A stretch of DNA of 64,000 bases from Denitratisoma sp. (lineage in GTDB: Bacteria; Pseudomonadota; Gammaproteobacteria; Burkholderiales; Rhodocyclaceae), in contig JAVSMO010000001.1 in the NCBI GenBank assembly GCA_032027165.1, positions 1,862,458 to 1,926,457 on the forward strand, in the 5' to 3' direction. Within the stretch, counting starts at the first letter, position 1, and each line of letters starts with the position of its first letter. Position numbers and translations under genes: made by a program. This document shows, piece by piece, positions 37,608 through 46,450 of this stretch. Below the pieces are notes generated by a model. The model did not search any database. It had not been told where the DNA came from and saw only the letters and a program-made list of their open reading frames with translations.

Positions 37608-39290
37608 ATGGTTTACACACACAAATCGCCGGCACTGCTGATCATCGGCATCGTCATGCTGCTGTGGGGCTGGCTCAACAACACCGGCGCCGTCGACGGC
37701 CTGCAGGCCTGGCTGCACCCCGGCGTATACAAGGAGCACAAGCAGGCCGTCGACAAGCATCAGGCTGCGGAAAAGGCCGCCGCCGACAAGGCCGCGGCCG
37801 AAGGCAAGCCGGCCCCCGAAGCCAAGGCCATGAAGCCGGGCAAATTCGACGCACTGAAGGCAGGCCAGGCGCAGTTCGCCTTCATCTTCGGCGGCATCTT
37901 CGGCGTCATCGGCCTGCTCATCCTGCTCGTGAAGCCGAAGGAAGGCCACCTCGACTACTACATCTCGATCTTCCCCGGCATGGCCTTCATCCTGTCCATC
38001 GCCTTCGTCGTGCGCTGGGGCCTCGACCCGATGTTCGCCAACTGGGGCAAGGCGGCCCTGCCGACGCTGGGCTGGGATTTCGCCAAGATCCTCAACCTCA
38101 ACTACGTCGTGCTGGGCATCGTCATCGGCATGATCGTGGTGAACGTCTTCCGCATCCCGGGCTGGGCCGCCAACGGCGTGCGCACGGCGCGCTTCTTCCT
38201 GAAGACCGGCGTGGTGCTGCTCGGCACGCTGTACAGCGCGGCGGAGCTGGCGCAGCTCGGCGCCCTCTCGGTGGTGATGATCGGCGTCTTCGTGCTGGGT
38301 TCCGTCTGGCTGGTGCTGCTGGCCGGCCCGCGCATGGGCGCCAGCAACTCGATGACCGGCGTGCTCTCCTCCGGCGTCGGCGTCTGCGGCGTCTCGGCGG
38401 CGGTGGCGGCCTCGCCGGTGGTGAACGCCAAGGCGGTGGACATCGCCTTCACGCTGGGCACCATCCTGCTGTGGGGCGTGCTGTGCATGTTCATCTTCCC
38501 GACCATCGGCCACCTGCTCGGCATGGGCCCGGTGCAGTTCGGCGCCTGGGCCGGCACCGGCATCCTCAATTCGGCGCAGGTGGCGGGCGCGGCGCTGGCC
38601 TTCGACCCGCACGGCATCCAGACGCTGAAGGTGGCGGAGATCTTCAACATCACCCGCGTGCTGTTCCTGCCGATCATCGTCGTCTGGCTCGCCGCCTGGT
38701 ACGTCAAGCGCGAAGCCGGCGCGCAGAAGATCGACCTCAGCCAGGTGCTGATCGCCAAGTTCCCGGTCTTCGTGCTCGGCTTCCTCGGCCTGTTCATCCT
38801 TTCGACGATGGGCGTGTTCGCGCCGGCCGGCCATTACCAGGGCAAGTACTTCTCCAGCACGGAAATCAAGGAGGACAAGCTGCTCAAGGAGAAGGACCTC
38901 GCCGCGCTGCAGGCGGCGCTGCCCAAGGTGACGGCGCCGGAGGACAACAAAGCCCTGCAGGACCTGATCGCCAACAGGAAGCTGGCCACCCGCGAGCAGG
39001 ATGTCCTGCTGCGCGGCGTCGCCAAGATGGAAGGCCTCGACAAGGGCGCCAAGGACGCGCTCGGCAATGCCCACAAGGCCGCCTGGCACGACTCGAAGAT
39101 CATCAAGGCCTACCGCGACTGGATCGCCTGGCTGTTTGCCTTCGGCCTCACCGGCCTCGGCATGCAGATCACCGTGGCCTCGATCAAGCAGGCCGGCGGC
39201 AAGCCGCTCATCATCGGCTCGGTGGTCGGCCTCATCAAGGCGATCGGCTCGCTGATCGTCGTCCTGCTGTTCGTGCGCGAATTCGTTTAA
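37608..39290 (+). CDS. YeiH/UPF0324-type transporter (putative sulfate exporter family), long form
   Basis: The 560-residue membrane protein carries the Cons_hypoth698 family core: TGVVLLGTLYSAAELAQLG, SSGVGVCGVSAAVAASPV and AGTGILNSAQVAGAAL. Family members of the YeiH kind have about 340 residues; this one is longer because of an Ala/Lys-rich loop near residues 45-85 and a charged, helical insertion near 400-500 before the last two helices. The substrate is not shown by sequence; sulfate or sulfite export has been proposed for relatives. It has a strong ribosome binding site (GAGGAGGGAAGG) and heads an operon with a 44-residue membrane protein, a universal stress protein and an SRPBCC-like protein. 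Confidence 0.85.
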   Translation: MVYTHKSPALLIIGIVMLLWGWLNNTGAVDGLQAWLHPGVYKEHKQAVDKHQAAEKAAADKAAAEGKPAPEAKAMKPGKFDALKAGQAQFAFIFGGIFGVIGLLILLVKPKEGHLDYYISIFPGMAFILSIAFVVRWGLDPMFANWGKAALPTLGWDFAKILNLNYVVLGIVIGMIVVNVFRIPGWAANGVRTARFFLKTGVVLLGTLYSAAELAQLGALSVVMIGVFVLGSVWLVLLAGPRMGASNSMTGVLSSGVGVCGVSAAVAASPVVNAKAVDIAFTLGTILLWGVLCMFIFPTIGHLLGMGPVQFGAWAGTGILNSAQVAGAALAFDPHGIQTLKVAEIFNITRVLFLPIIVVWLAAWYVKREAGAQKIDLSQVLIAKFPVFVLGFLGLFILSTMGVFAPAGHYQGKYFSSTEIKEDKLLKEKDLAALQAALPKVTAPEDNKALQDLIANRKLATREQDVLLRGVAKMEGLDKGAKDALGNAHKAAWHDSKIIKAYRDWIAWLFAFGLTGLGMQITVASIKQAGGKPLIIGSVVGLIKAIGSLIVVLLFVREFV

Positions 39291-39301
39291 GGAGAACCGT
39301 C

Positions 39302-39436
39302 ATGGCTGAAGAAGAGAAGAAGTTCGAGCGCGGCACCCAGCTGTCGATTTTCGTCAGCGACCGCTTCGAGGACGTCGGCGCCCTGATCGCCGCCTGCCTC
39401 ATCGCCTTCGGCGTGCTGCTGTACATCGGCAAATGA
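39302..39436 (+). CDS. 44-residue single-pass membrane protein, probable transporter partner
   Basis: The frame starts 11 bases after the transporter stop with GGAGAA just upstream. The product begins with a charged stretch (MAEEEKKFERG) followed by one membrane helix (about 24-42; LIAACLIAFGVLLYIG). Its TGA overlaps the start of the next gene by four bases (ATGA). Placement between transporter and universal stress gene, and tight coupling, suggest a small accessory subunit of the transporter. I do not know a named family for it. Confidence 0.7.
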   Translation: MAEEEKKFERGTQLSIFVSDRFEDVGALIAACLIAFGVLLYIGK

Positions 39437-39957
39437 GTGCATCGACTGACGCGGCCGTCGCCGGCATGGCGGCCGCCCGTTCCATGGCGACCGGCCTCGC
39501 GCCGCGCACCCTGCTCCTCGCCCACCATGGCACGCCCGGGGCGGAGCAGGCGGCGGCGCTGGCCCTGTCGCTGGCGGTGCCGGGTCACACCCGCATCGTC
39601 TCACTGTATGTCGTGCCGGACTTCTGGGACGGCATGCAGGGCGACGACTGGCTCAACAACGCGTGGACGCGCGACGCCTTCGGCCGCCACGTCGAAGGCC
39701 AGCTGGAAGCCGATGCGCGCGAGCAGCTTCACAGCGTGGCCGAGCGCTGCGCGGCGCAGGGCATCGAGTGCGTGCCGCGGCTCGCCTACGGCAAGCCCGC
39801 CGAGTGCCTGCTCGCCGCGGCGCGCGAATGCGATGCCGACCTGGTGGTGATCGGGCCGCCGCGGCAGAAGGGCGCGCCCGGACTGCGCTCGCGCATGGAC
39901 CTGGACCGGCTCGGCCGCGGCCTCGCCGTGCCGTTCATGGTGGCGACCGCGCGTTGA
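39433..39957 (+). CDS. Universal stress protein (UspA family)
   Basis: The 174-residue protein has a USP fold: LLLAHHGTPGAEQAAALALSL near the start, a long middle insertion rich in Trp and charged residues (about 60-90), and VPRLAYGKPAECLLAAARECDADLVVIGPPRQK before the end. The ATP-binding GxxG pattern is only partly kept (GPPRQKGAPG), so nucleotide binding is uncertain. It is co-translated with the small membrane protein upstream and with the SRPBCC-like gene downstream, whose ATG shares one base with its stop. It may gate or protect the transporter. Confidence 0.85.
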   Translation: MSASTDAAVAGMAAARSMATGLAPRTLLLAHHGTPGAEQAAALALSLAVPGHTRIVSLYVVPDFWDGMQGDDWLNNAWTRDAFGRHVEGQLEADAREQLHSVAERCAAQGIECVPRLAYGKPAECLLAAARECDADLVVIGPPRQKGAPGLRSRMDLDRLGRGLAVPFMVATAR

Positions 39958-40538
39958 TGGCGGAACCGGCCGCGGCGGAGAACGCCGCCTGGGTCGACAT
40001 CGAACTGCCGCTCGCGCCGCAACAGGCGCTCGGCTACGCGCGCAACGTCGAGCGCCTGCTGCGCCTGAACCCCTACCTTGAAATAAGCCGCTTCGAGCGC
40101 GCCGCCGACGGGTGCTACCGCCTCGAAGGGCTCAACGAAATGAACGGCCTCGCCGTCTCCTGCGGACTGACTTTTCGGGAGGAAGGCGCGAACGGCTTCC
40201 GCCTCGACTACGACAGCGGCCTCAAGCTCGCCACGCAAGTGGCGGTGGCGCCGCACGCGGCCGGCGCACTGCTGACGATCCGCGAAAGCTACCGCCAGCC
40301 GGAGAACGCGGCAGCGCTTGCCCAGGTCGACCGCAGCCTGACGCCCTGGGGCATGGCCCTCCGCCGGCACCTGCTCGGCCTGGCGCGCTGGAACCGCCTG
40401 CCGGGCTACCGCTGGTGGCGCGAGCGGGTCTGGCTGGGCATGAAACCGCGTGAGCGGCGCATCGCCCGCCTGATCGTCTGGGCGACGCTGTTCGAGTTCG
40501 TGCTCTTCGTCGCCGCCATCTGGGCATTTCTTTACTGA
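39957..40538 (+). CDS. SRPBCC-like domain protein with C-terminal membrane anchor
   Basis: The 193 residues begin with a fold that resembles START/SRPBCC lipid- or ligand-binding proteins (WVDIELPLAPQQALGYARNVERLLRLNP has the usual pattern, here split across a strand and helix). They end with a basic stretch (MKPRERRIARL) and one membrane helix (about 174-192). It is the last gene of the YeiH-type operon. Its end overlaps the convergent MFS gene by seven bases. An antisense dispersed repeat encodes CGLTFREE in the middle. Assignment to SRPBCC is by pattern only. Confidence 0.55.
   Translation: MAEPAAAENAAWVDIELPLAPQQALGYARNVERLLRLNPYLEISRFERAADGCYRLEGLNEMNGLAVSCGLTFREEGANGFRLDYDSGLKLATQVAVAPHAAGALLTIRESYRQPENAAALAQVDRSLTPWGMALRRHLLGLARWNRLPGYRWWRERVWLGMKPRERRIARLIVWATLFEFVLFVAAIWAFLY
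40150..40174 (-). repeat. Dispersed repeat copy in the SRPBCC-like gene
   Basis: It matches the 25-base consensus at about 19 of 25 positions (core AAAGTCAGTCCG). It lies antisense to the gene, which encodes CGLTF here. Confidence 0.6.
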
Positions 40539-41731
40539 TCCCGTTCCTCCGGCGGCTTGAGCTTGCGGAAGGCGCGCCACAGCAGCAGGTCGTAGGCGAT
40601 CTTCATGCCGGCGCCGATGAACAGCGGTGCGCCGAGCGACGCCGCCTGCATCAGCCAGCCGGCGAACGAAGGCGCCACCGCCCAGCCGCCCACCCGCACC
40701 AGATGCGTCACGCCCGAAGCGTAGGTGCGCTCCTCCGGCCCGACCACCGCCATCACGTAGGACTGGCGCGTCGGCACGTCCATTTCCACCAGGCCCTCGC
40801 GCAGCAGGAAGAGGATCGCCGCCACCCAGAAGTTCGGCGCGAAGGCCACCGAGGCGAGCAGCACGCTCGACGGGATGTGGGTGAACACCATGGTGTTCAC
40901 CAGTCCGATGCGCGCCGCCAGCCAGGCCGCGCCGAGATGCGAGAGGGCGTTGAGCACGCGTGCGGCGAAGAACAGGCCGCCGATCAGCGCGGCGGAAACG
41001 GCGAAGCGCTCGAAGAAGAAATAGGAGAGCAGCGCCGAGCCGAGGAAGCCGCCGGCAATCGAATCGACGGCGAACAGCGCGGAGATCTTCCAGACGATCT
41101 TCTTGCTCTCGGGCGACACCGGCCGGAGCGCTTCGGCGGCGCCGCTCTCCGCCGCCGCCGACAACTTCAGCGCCAGCGGCGCACCGGCGGCGAGCAGCAG
41201 CGCGTAGAGCAGGAACATGGCGCGATGCGCCTGCGTCTCGTCGATACCCGCGGCAGCGAGCAGCGCCGGCGCCGCGGCCAGCAAGGCGCCGAGCGCGTGG
41301 CCGATGTCGGTGAGCAGGTTGTAGCGGGCGAAGGCGCCGGTGCGTCCCGCATCGTCCGTCGTCGCCGGCAGGATGGCCTGCTCCAGCACCAGCGCCGCGC
41401 CGCGGTCGCGGCCCATGCCGTTGAGCGTGCCGACGAAGGCCGCCGCGGCCATCGCCAGAGGGCCGGACACCAGCGCCGCGCCGAGGCCGCCTGCGGCCCC
41501 CAGCAGCGACAGCCAGAGCAGGCAGCGCCGCCGCCCGAGGCGGTCGCCCGCCCAGGTGACCACCACCAGCGCCAGCGTCGCGCCGATCAGTCCTGCCGAG
41601 AGCACGGCGCCGATGGCGGCTGCGGAAAAGCCGAGCCGCGCCAAAGTCAGTCCCAGCAGCACGCCGGCCATGCCGGTGGCGAGGGCGCGCAGGAATGCCG
41701 TGATGAAAATTATTTGCCGGTCGGAAAGCAT
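40532..41731 (-). CDS. Major facilitator superfamily transporter
   Basis: The 399-residue protein has about twelve hydrophobic helices and the MFS loop 2-3 signature in the form GDRLGRRRCLL (about residues 62-72). A central loop around residues 190-215 separates the halves. The substrate is unknown; the family is mostly exporters. An antisense copy of the dispersed repeat falls in helix 1 and is translated as GLTLARLGF. Divergent from it, 57 bases away, is the chromate-type transporter. Confidence 0.88.
   Translation of the reverse strand: MLSDRQIIFITAFLRALATGMAGVLLGLTLARLGFSAAAIGAVLSAGLIGATLALVVVTWAGDRLGRRRCLLWLSLLGAAGGLGAALVSGPLAMAAAAFVGTLNGMGRDRGAALVLEQAILPATTDDAGRTGAFARYNLLTDIGHALGALLAAAPALLAAAGIDETQAHRAMFLLYALLLAAGAPLALKLSAAAESGAAEALRPVSPESKKIVWKISALFAVDSIAGGFLGSALLSYFFFERFAVSAALIGGLFFAARVLNALSHLGAAWLAARIGLVNTMVFTHIPSSVLLASVAFAPNFWVAAILFLLREGLVEMDVPTRQSYVMAVVGPEERTYASGVTHLVRVGGWAVAPSFAGWLMQAASLGAPLFIGAGMKIAYDLLLWRAFRKLKPPEERDQ
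41643..41667 (+). repeat. Dispersed repeat copy in the MFS gene
   Basis: The core AAAGTCAGTCCC is perfect and the whole matches about 20 of 25 positions. It is antisense to the gene and encodes GLTLARL within helix 1. Confidence 0.7.
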
Positions 41732-41788
41732 GCCGTCTCCACCCCCTGCGCTACACTGCCCTCATCCCGTTGCCCGCGACAGCCTCGA

Positions 41789-43153
41789 ATGGAACCGCCC
41801 GACGCAAGCCATCGCGCACCTGCCCCCATCTCCTTCGGCGAAGCCTTCCGCTACTGGCTCAAGCTCGGCTTCATCAGCTTCGGCGGGCCGGCCGGGCAGA
41901 TCGCCATGATGCACCAGGAACTGGTCGAACGCCGCCGCTGGATCTCCGAGCGGCGCTTCCTGCACGCCCTCAACTACTGCATGCTGCTGCCGGGCCCCGA
42001 GGCGACGCAGCTCGCCGTCTACATCGGCTGGCTGATGCACCGCACCTGGGGCGGCCTCGTCGCCGGCGCGCTGTTCGTGCTGCCTTCGGTGTTCATGCTG
42101 ATCGCCCTTACGTGGATCTACCTTGCCTTCGGCGACGTGCCGGCGGTGGCCGGCATCCTCTACGGCATCAAGCCGGCGGTCACCGCCATTGTCGTCTTCG
42201 CCGCCTGGCGCATCGGTTCGCGCGCGCTGAGGAACGGCCTGCTGTGGGCAATGGCGGCGGCGGCCTTCGTCGCCATCTTCACCTTCAACGTGCCCTTCCC
42301 CGCCATCGTGCTGGCGGCGGCCATCCTCGGCTACCTCGGCGGCCAGCTGGCGCCGGCGAAGTTCGCCGCCGGCGGCGGCCACGGCGCGACGGGAAAATCC
42401 TGCGGCGCGGCGCTGATCGACGACGATACCCCGCCGCCGCCGTGGGCGCGCTTTTCCTGGGCCCGCTTCGGCACCTTCTGCGCCGTCGGCGCGATCATCT
42501 GGGCACTCGCCATGGCCCTGCTCGCGGCGCAGGGCGGCTGGCACGGCACCTTCGCGCAGATGGGCTGGTTCTTCACCAAGGCGGCGCTGCTCACCTTCGG
42601 CGGCGCCTACGCCGTGCTGCCCTATGTCTATCAGGGCGGCGTCGAGACCTACGGCTGGCTCACCGGCCCGCAGATGATCGACGGCCTGGCACTCGGCGAG
42701 ACGACGCCGGGTCCGCTCATCATGGTGGTGGCCTTCGTCGGCTTCGTCGGCGGCTGGACCAAACAGGCGTTCGGGCCGGAGGCGCTGGCGCTGGCCGGCG
42801 TCGCCGGCGGCTTCGTCGCCGCCTTCTTCACCTTCCTGCCCTCGTTCCTCTTCATCCTGGTCGGCGGCCCGCTGGTGGAGGCCACCCACGGCGACATCAA
42901 GTTCACCGCGCCGCTCACCGGCATCACCGCCGCGGTGGTCGGCGTGATCGTCAACCTGGCGGTGTTCTTCGCCTGGCACGTGCTGTGGCCGCAGGCGAGC
43001 GCCGCGGCGCCCTTCGCCGGCGGCTTCGAGTGGCCGGCGGCGCTGATCGGGCTGGCCGCCGCCCTCGCCCTGTTCCGTTTCAGGATCGGCATCATGCCGG
43101 TGATCGGCGCCTGCGCGGCGGCGGGCCTGGCTTTCTCTCAGGCGACTGCCTGA
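41789..43153 (+). CDS. chrA: Chromate transporter (CHR family, two-domain form)
   Basis: The 454-residue membrane protein contains two CHR domains. The N-terminal one starts KLGFISFGGPAGQIAMMHQELVERRRWI, with the family FGGP motif, and has LLPGPEATQLAVYIG. The second starts FTKAALLTFGGAYAVLPYVYQ and has ALGETTPGPLIMVVAFVG. The family exports chromate, and some members have been linked to other oxyanions or bicarbonate. An acidic cytosolic loop with Pro residues (near 210-225) joins the halves. I chose the ATG at 41789, since upstream codons overlap the divergent MFS start region. Confidence 0.92.
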   Translation: MEPPDASHRAPAPISFGEAFRYWLKLGFISFGGPAGQIAMMHQELVERRRWISERRFLHALNYCMLLPGPEATQLAVYIGWLMHRTWGGLVAGALFVLPSVFMLIALTWIYLAFGDVPAVAGILYGIKPAVTAIVVFAAWRIGSRALRNGLLWAMAAAAFVAIFTFNVPFPAIVLAAAILGYLGGQLAPAKFAAGGGHGATGKSCGAALIDDDTPPPPWARFSWARFGTFCAVGAIIWALAMALLAAQGGWHGTFAQMGWFFTKAALLTFGGAYAVLPYVYQGGVETYGWLTGPQMIDGLALGETTPGPLIMVVAFVGFVGGWTKQAFGPEALALAGVAGGFVAAFFTFLPSFLFILVGGPLVEATHGDIKFTAPLTGITAAVVGVIVNLAVFFAWHVLWPQASAAAPFAGGFEWPAALIGLAAALALFRFRIGIMPVIGACAAAGLAFSQATA

Positions 43154-43163
43154 ACGGCCGCGG

Positions 43164-43784
43164 ATGGGCAAGGCGATGCGAAACCAACTGAGCCTTCTGG
43201 CGGCATGGGCCTGCCTGGCTGTCCCATTGCCGGCCGCGGCGCAACAGGCGCCCATTCCGCCCTCGTCGGTTGTCCGTTTCAACATCCTCTGTGCCACCTG
43301 CCACGAAGGCGAATGCAGCTCGCGCCTGAGTTTCCGGCTCGACCCCGGCGCCACGGACAGCCACATCCGCCGCTATACCGGCGACATCACGCTGCAGACC
43401 GCCCGCGAGCTCAACGCGCTGCTCGAGCACATGAAGCTCGAGTGCGGCTATTACGCCATCGACCTGCCTTCGCCGAAGGACGGCCGCTGGAAGGCGGAGC
43501 TGCTGCAGCAGCTGCATGCGGCGGAAGAAAAGGCTTATTTCATACCGCTCGGCAAGCTGGAGGCCGGCAGGTACCGCTTCACCCTCACCTTCGAGCACGA
43601 TGCCCTGGTCACCATCCAACTGATTTCGGCAAGATTCGATATCGCCGAACAACCCGCGGTCAGGACGCAGGAAGGCAAGGCACTGGTGGTTCTGGAAGCG
43701 GACAAGCCCGGCGACTACTATCTGCGCCTGCGCACCGAACAACCGGCGCGCCTGCAGGCGCTGGACAAGGAACGCCTCCCATAG
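43164..43784 (+). CDS. Secreted protein with a CxxCH motif
   Basis: The 206 residues start with a signal peptide (basic start, hydrophobic core, cleavage likely after LPAAAQ near residue 27). The mature protein has CATCHEGEC near residues 43-51. This contains a CxxCH haem-attachment motif, although the rest does not look like a classical c-type cytochrome and no distal Met is obvious. The C-terminal half is beta-rich by pattern, with repeated hydrophobic alternation ending in DYYLRLRTEQPARL. I do not recognise the family. It follows chrA by ten bases and may be co-transcribed. An alternative start lies at 43176. Confidence 0.6.
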   Translation: MGKAMRNQLSLLAAWACLAVPLPAAAQQAPIPPSSVVRFNILCATCHEGECSSRLSFRLDPGATDSHIRRYTGDITLQTARELNALLEHMKLECGYYAIDLPSPKDGRWKAELLQQLHAAEEKAYFIPLGKLEAGRYRFTLTFEHDALVTIQLISARFDIAEQPAVRTQEGKALVVLEADKPGDYYLRLRTEQPARLQALDKERLP

Positions 43785-43910
43785 CGTTTAGCGCGCCCCG
43801 GGGCTTGTCCCTATTCGCTTTATGGTTCAATATCTTCAGAAACATGCCGTGAACCCGCATGAGAAGCGCGATTCCGCCAGGAATCACGCCCTTTGGGGAG
43901 AACGGCAATA

Positions 43911-44648
43911 GTGGAACGTCTGACGTCTTTTCTTGTCCTGGCCGGCCTGCTGCTCGCGCTCACCGCGCGGGCCGAGGCCGGCGGCGCGCTGGTGCTCAAC
44001 ACCGGCGTGCGCGCGCCCTATACCCAGTCCGACCGCAGCGGCTTCCTCGACCGCCTGGTGGCGGAGCTTTTCCGCCGCATCGGCCTGCAGGCCGAGGTGC
44101 AGGTTTACGAGGCCTCGGAACGGGCCATGCAGAACGCCGACGCCGGCATCGACGACGGCATGGCGATGCGCATCAAGGGGCTCGAGAAGCAGTACCCGAA
44201 CCTGGTCCGCGTGCCCGAGAAGGTCATCGACAACGACTTCGTCGCCTACAGCCGCCGGCACGCCTTCCCGACGCGGAACTGGGAAGCCCTGGCGCCCTAC
44301 CACGTCGCCCACATCATCGGCTGGAAGGTGTTCGAGAAGAATCTGGGAAACCGCGGGGAAATCACCCGTGTGCGCAACGCGGAGCAGCTCTTCGATCTGC
44401 TGCGCCAGGACCGCGCCGACGTCATCCTCTACGAGCGCTGGCAGGGCCTGTGGTGGGCGCGCGAGCTGGCCCTCGACGCCCGTCTGCTCGAGCCGCCGCT
44501 CGCCAGCCAGGAGATGTTCATCTACCTGCACCGCAAGCATGCGCCGCTGGTCGGCAAGCTGGCGGCGGCGCTGGCCGCCATGAAGCAGGACGGCAGCTAC
44601 AAGCGCATCTTCGACGACACCCTGGCGCCCCTGTCGGCGCGCCGCTAG
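43911..44648 (+). CDS. Periplasmic solute-binding protein, family 3
   Basis: The 245-residue protein has a signal peptide (cleavage near ALTARAEA, residue 22) and an SBP_bac_3 fold: VLNTGVRAPYTQSDRSGFLDRLVAELFRR is the usual first lobe pattern (with a break after the first strand), and ALAAMKQDGSYKRIFDD is the typical end. I chose the GTG at 43911, with GGGGAG ten bases before it, rather than a TTG at 43893. No permease or ATPase follows. The next gene, 10 bases on, is a membrane histidine kinase, so this protein probably delivers a ligand to that sensor rather than to a transporter. Confidence 0.85.
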   Translation: MERLTSFLVLAGLLLALTARAEAGGALVLNTGVRAPYTQSDRSGFLDRLVAELFRRIGLQAEVQVYEASERAMQNADAGIDDGMAMRIKGLEKQYPNLVRVPEKVIDNDFVAYSRRHAFPTRNWEALAPYHVAHIIGWKVFEKNLGNRGEITRVRNAEQLFDLLRQDRADVILYERWQGLWWARELALDARLLEPPLASQEMFIYLHRKHAPLVGKLAAALAAMKQDGSYKRIFDDTLAPLSARR

Positions 44649-44658
44649 TCCACCCGGC

Positions 44659-46449
44659 ATGCTGCGCGATCTGCCCCAGGTCATCTCCCACACGCTGGCG
44701 CGCCGGCTGATCCTGTGGACCATCCTCTTCAGCGGCTCGATCGCGCTGGTCATCACGGTCCTGCAACTGACGTGGGAGTACCGCGACGACCTGCGCGAGG
44801 TCGAGGAGCGCTTCGAGCAGATCGAGCGGAGCCTCCTGCCCGGCATCGTCGAGGCGGTGTGGGTCTCCGACCGCAGGCAGCTCGCCATCCTCCTCGACGG
44901 CATCAAGCAGCGCCGCGACTTCAGCCATGCCGAGGTGGTCGTCGACGGCCAGGTGCTGGCCTCGACGGGCCAGGCAAAGACGGAGGCGCGCATGACCCGG
45001 CGCTGGCCCCTCGAGTACGACTACCGCGGCCGCCGCCAGGCCATCGGCGAGCTGGTCGTGGACGCCGACCTGGAAGTCACCCGCGCGCGCTTCGTCGAGC
45101 GCGCCGTCTTCATCGTCGGCGCCAACGTCGCCAAGACGGCGCTGGTCGCCCTCTTCATGTTCCTGCTGGTGCACCGCCTCGTCACCCGCCACCTCGAGGA
45201 CTTCGCCCGCCATGTCGGCCAGGCCTCCTTCGAGAACCTCAACACCCCGGTGGTGCTCGAGCGCAGGCCGCCGCCGCGCCCGGACGAGCTCGACGCCCTG
45301 GTGGCGGCCTACAACAATCTGCGCGAGAACCTGACGGACTCCTACAACCGCATCCGCCCGCTTTTTCACGCAGTCGAGCAGAGCCCGGTGTCGATCTTCG
45401 TCACCGACACCGAGGCGAGAATCCAGTACGCCAACCGCCACTTCACCCGGGTGACGGGCTACCGGCCGGAGGAGGTTGTCGGCAAGAAACCGAGCCTGTT
45501 CAAATCGGGCCAGACGCCCCCGGCGGTCTACAAGGACATGTGGCAGACCATCACCGGCGGCGGCATCTGGAGCGGCCGGCTCTACAACCGCAAGAAGGAC
45601 GGCACGCTCTACTGGGAGAACACGACGATCGCCGGCATCGTCGACGAGCACGGCCGAATCGCCAATTACGTCGCCATCAAGGAAGACATCACCGAGCGCG
45701 TCGAGACCGAGCGCAGCATCCGAGAGCTCAACGAATCGCTGGAGCGCCGCGTCGCCGAACGCACCGCCGCGCTGGAGCGGGCCAACAAGGAACTGGAGTC
45801 CTTCTCGAGCACCGTCTCGCACGACCTGCGCGCGCCGCTGCGCGCCATCAACGGCTTCGCGCGGCTGCTGCTGGAAAACGAGCGAGGGCGCCTGTCCGAG
45901 GAAGGCCAGGGCATGCTCGACCGCATCGTCGCCAACAGCAGCAAGCTCGGCGCGCTCATCGAGGAAATCCTCGAGTACAGCCGCGCCGCGCAGAAGCCGC
46001 TGCATCGCGCGCCGGTCGACCTGGGCAAGCTGGCCCGCGGCATCGCAGAAGAGATGGCCGGCGACCATCCGGCCGCCCGCGTCGACGTCGCGGCCCTGCC
46101 GCTGGTCGAGGGCGATGCGACCATGCTGCACCAGGTCCTGCAGAACCTGGTCGGCAACGCCCTCAAGTTCTCCGCCGGACGCAGCGCGCCGTGCGTGGAG
46201 GTGGGTTGCCGCCGCGAGGGGGATGAAGACGTCTTCTTCGTGCGCGACAACGGCGCCGGCTTCGACATGCGCTACGCCGACAAACTGTTCGGCATGTTCC
46301 AGCGCATGCACAGCGAAAGTCAGTTCCCGGGCACCGGCGTCGGCCTGGCCATCGTCAAGCGCCTGATCGAGCGGCACGGCGGCCGCATCTGGGCGGAGTC
46401 GGCGCCGGACGCCGGCGCCACCTTCCATTTCACGATCCCGAGGGGATGA
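44659..46449 (+). CDS. Membrane PAS histidine kinase paired with a binding protein
   Basis: The 596 residues include membrane helices near 16-38 and 148-170 around a periplasmic sensor of about 110 residues. A HAMP-like stretch, a PAS domain (about 225-350), a coil, HisKA with His388 in TVSHDLRAPLRAI, and HATPase with QNLVGNALKF, DNGAGFDM and GTGVGLAIV follow. It is co-transcribed with the solute-binding protein at 43911, which is likely its ligand carrier. No response regulator is adjacent. Its catalytic domain is close to that of the kinase at 559, including the SESQFPGTGVGL stretch. It ends one base from the convergent Ehr-complex gene. Confidence 0.92.
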   Translation: MLRDLPQVISHTLARRLILWTILFSGSIALVITVLQLTWEYRDDLREVEERFEQIERSLLPGIVEAVWVSDRRQLAILLDGIKQRRDFSHAEVVVDGQVLASTGQAKTEARMTRRWPLEYDYRGRRQAIGELVVDADLEVTRARFVERAVFIVGANVAKTALVALFMFLLVHRLVTRHLEDFARHVGQASFENLNTPVVLERRPPPRPDELDALVAAYNNLRENLTDSYNRIRPLFHAVEQSPVSIFVTDTEARIQYANRHFTRVTGYRPEEVVGKKPSLFKSGQTPPAVYKDMWQTITGGGIWSGRLYNRKKDGTLYWENTTIAGIVDEHGRIANYVAIKEDITERVETERSIRELNESLERRVAERTAALERANKELESFSSTVSHDLRAPLRAINGFARLLLENERGRLSEEGQGMLDRIVANSSKLGALIEEILEYSRAAQKPLHRAPVDLGKLARGIAEEMAGDHPAARVDVAALPLVEGDATMLHQVLQNLVGNALKFSAGRSAPCVEVGCRREGDEDVFFVRDNGAGFDMRYADKLFGMFQRMHSESQFPGTGVGLAIVKRLIERHGGRIWAESAPDAGATFHFTIPRG

Positions 46450-46450
46450 G

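Noticed and set aside
46316-46335. AAAGTCAGTTCC-like word in the kinase gene at 44659
   Set aside because: Same conserved coding stretch as in the kinase at 559; not counted as an independent repeat copy.
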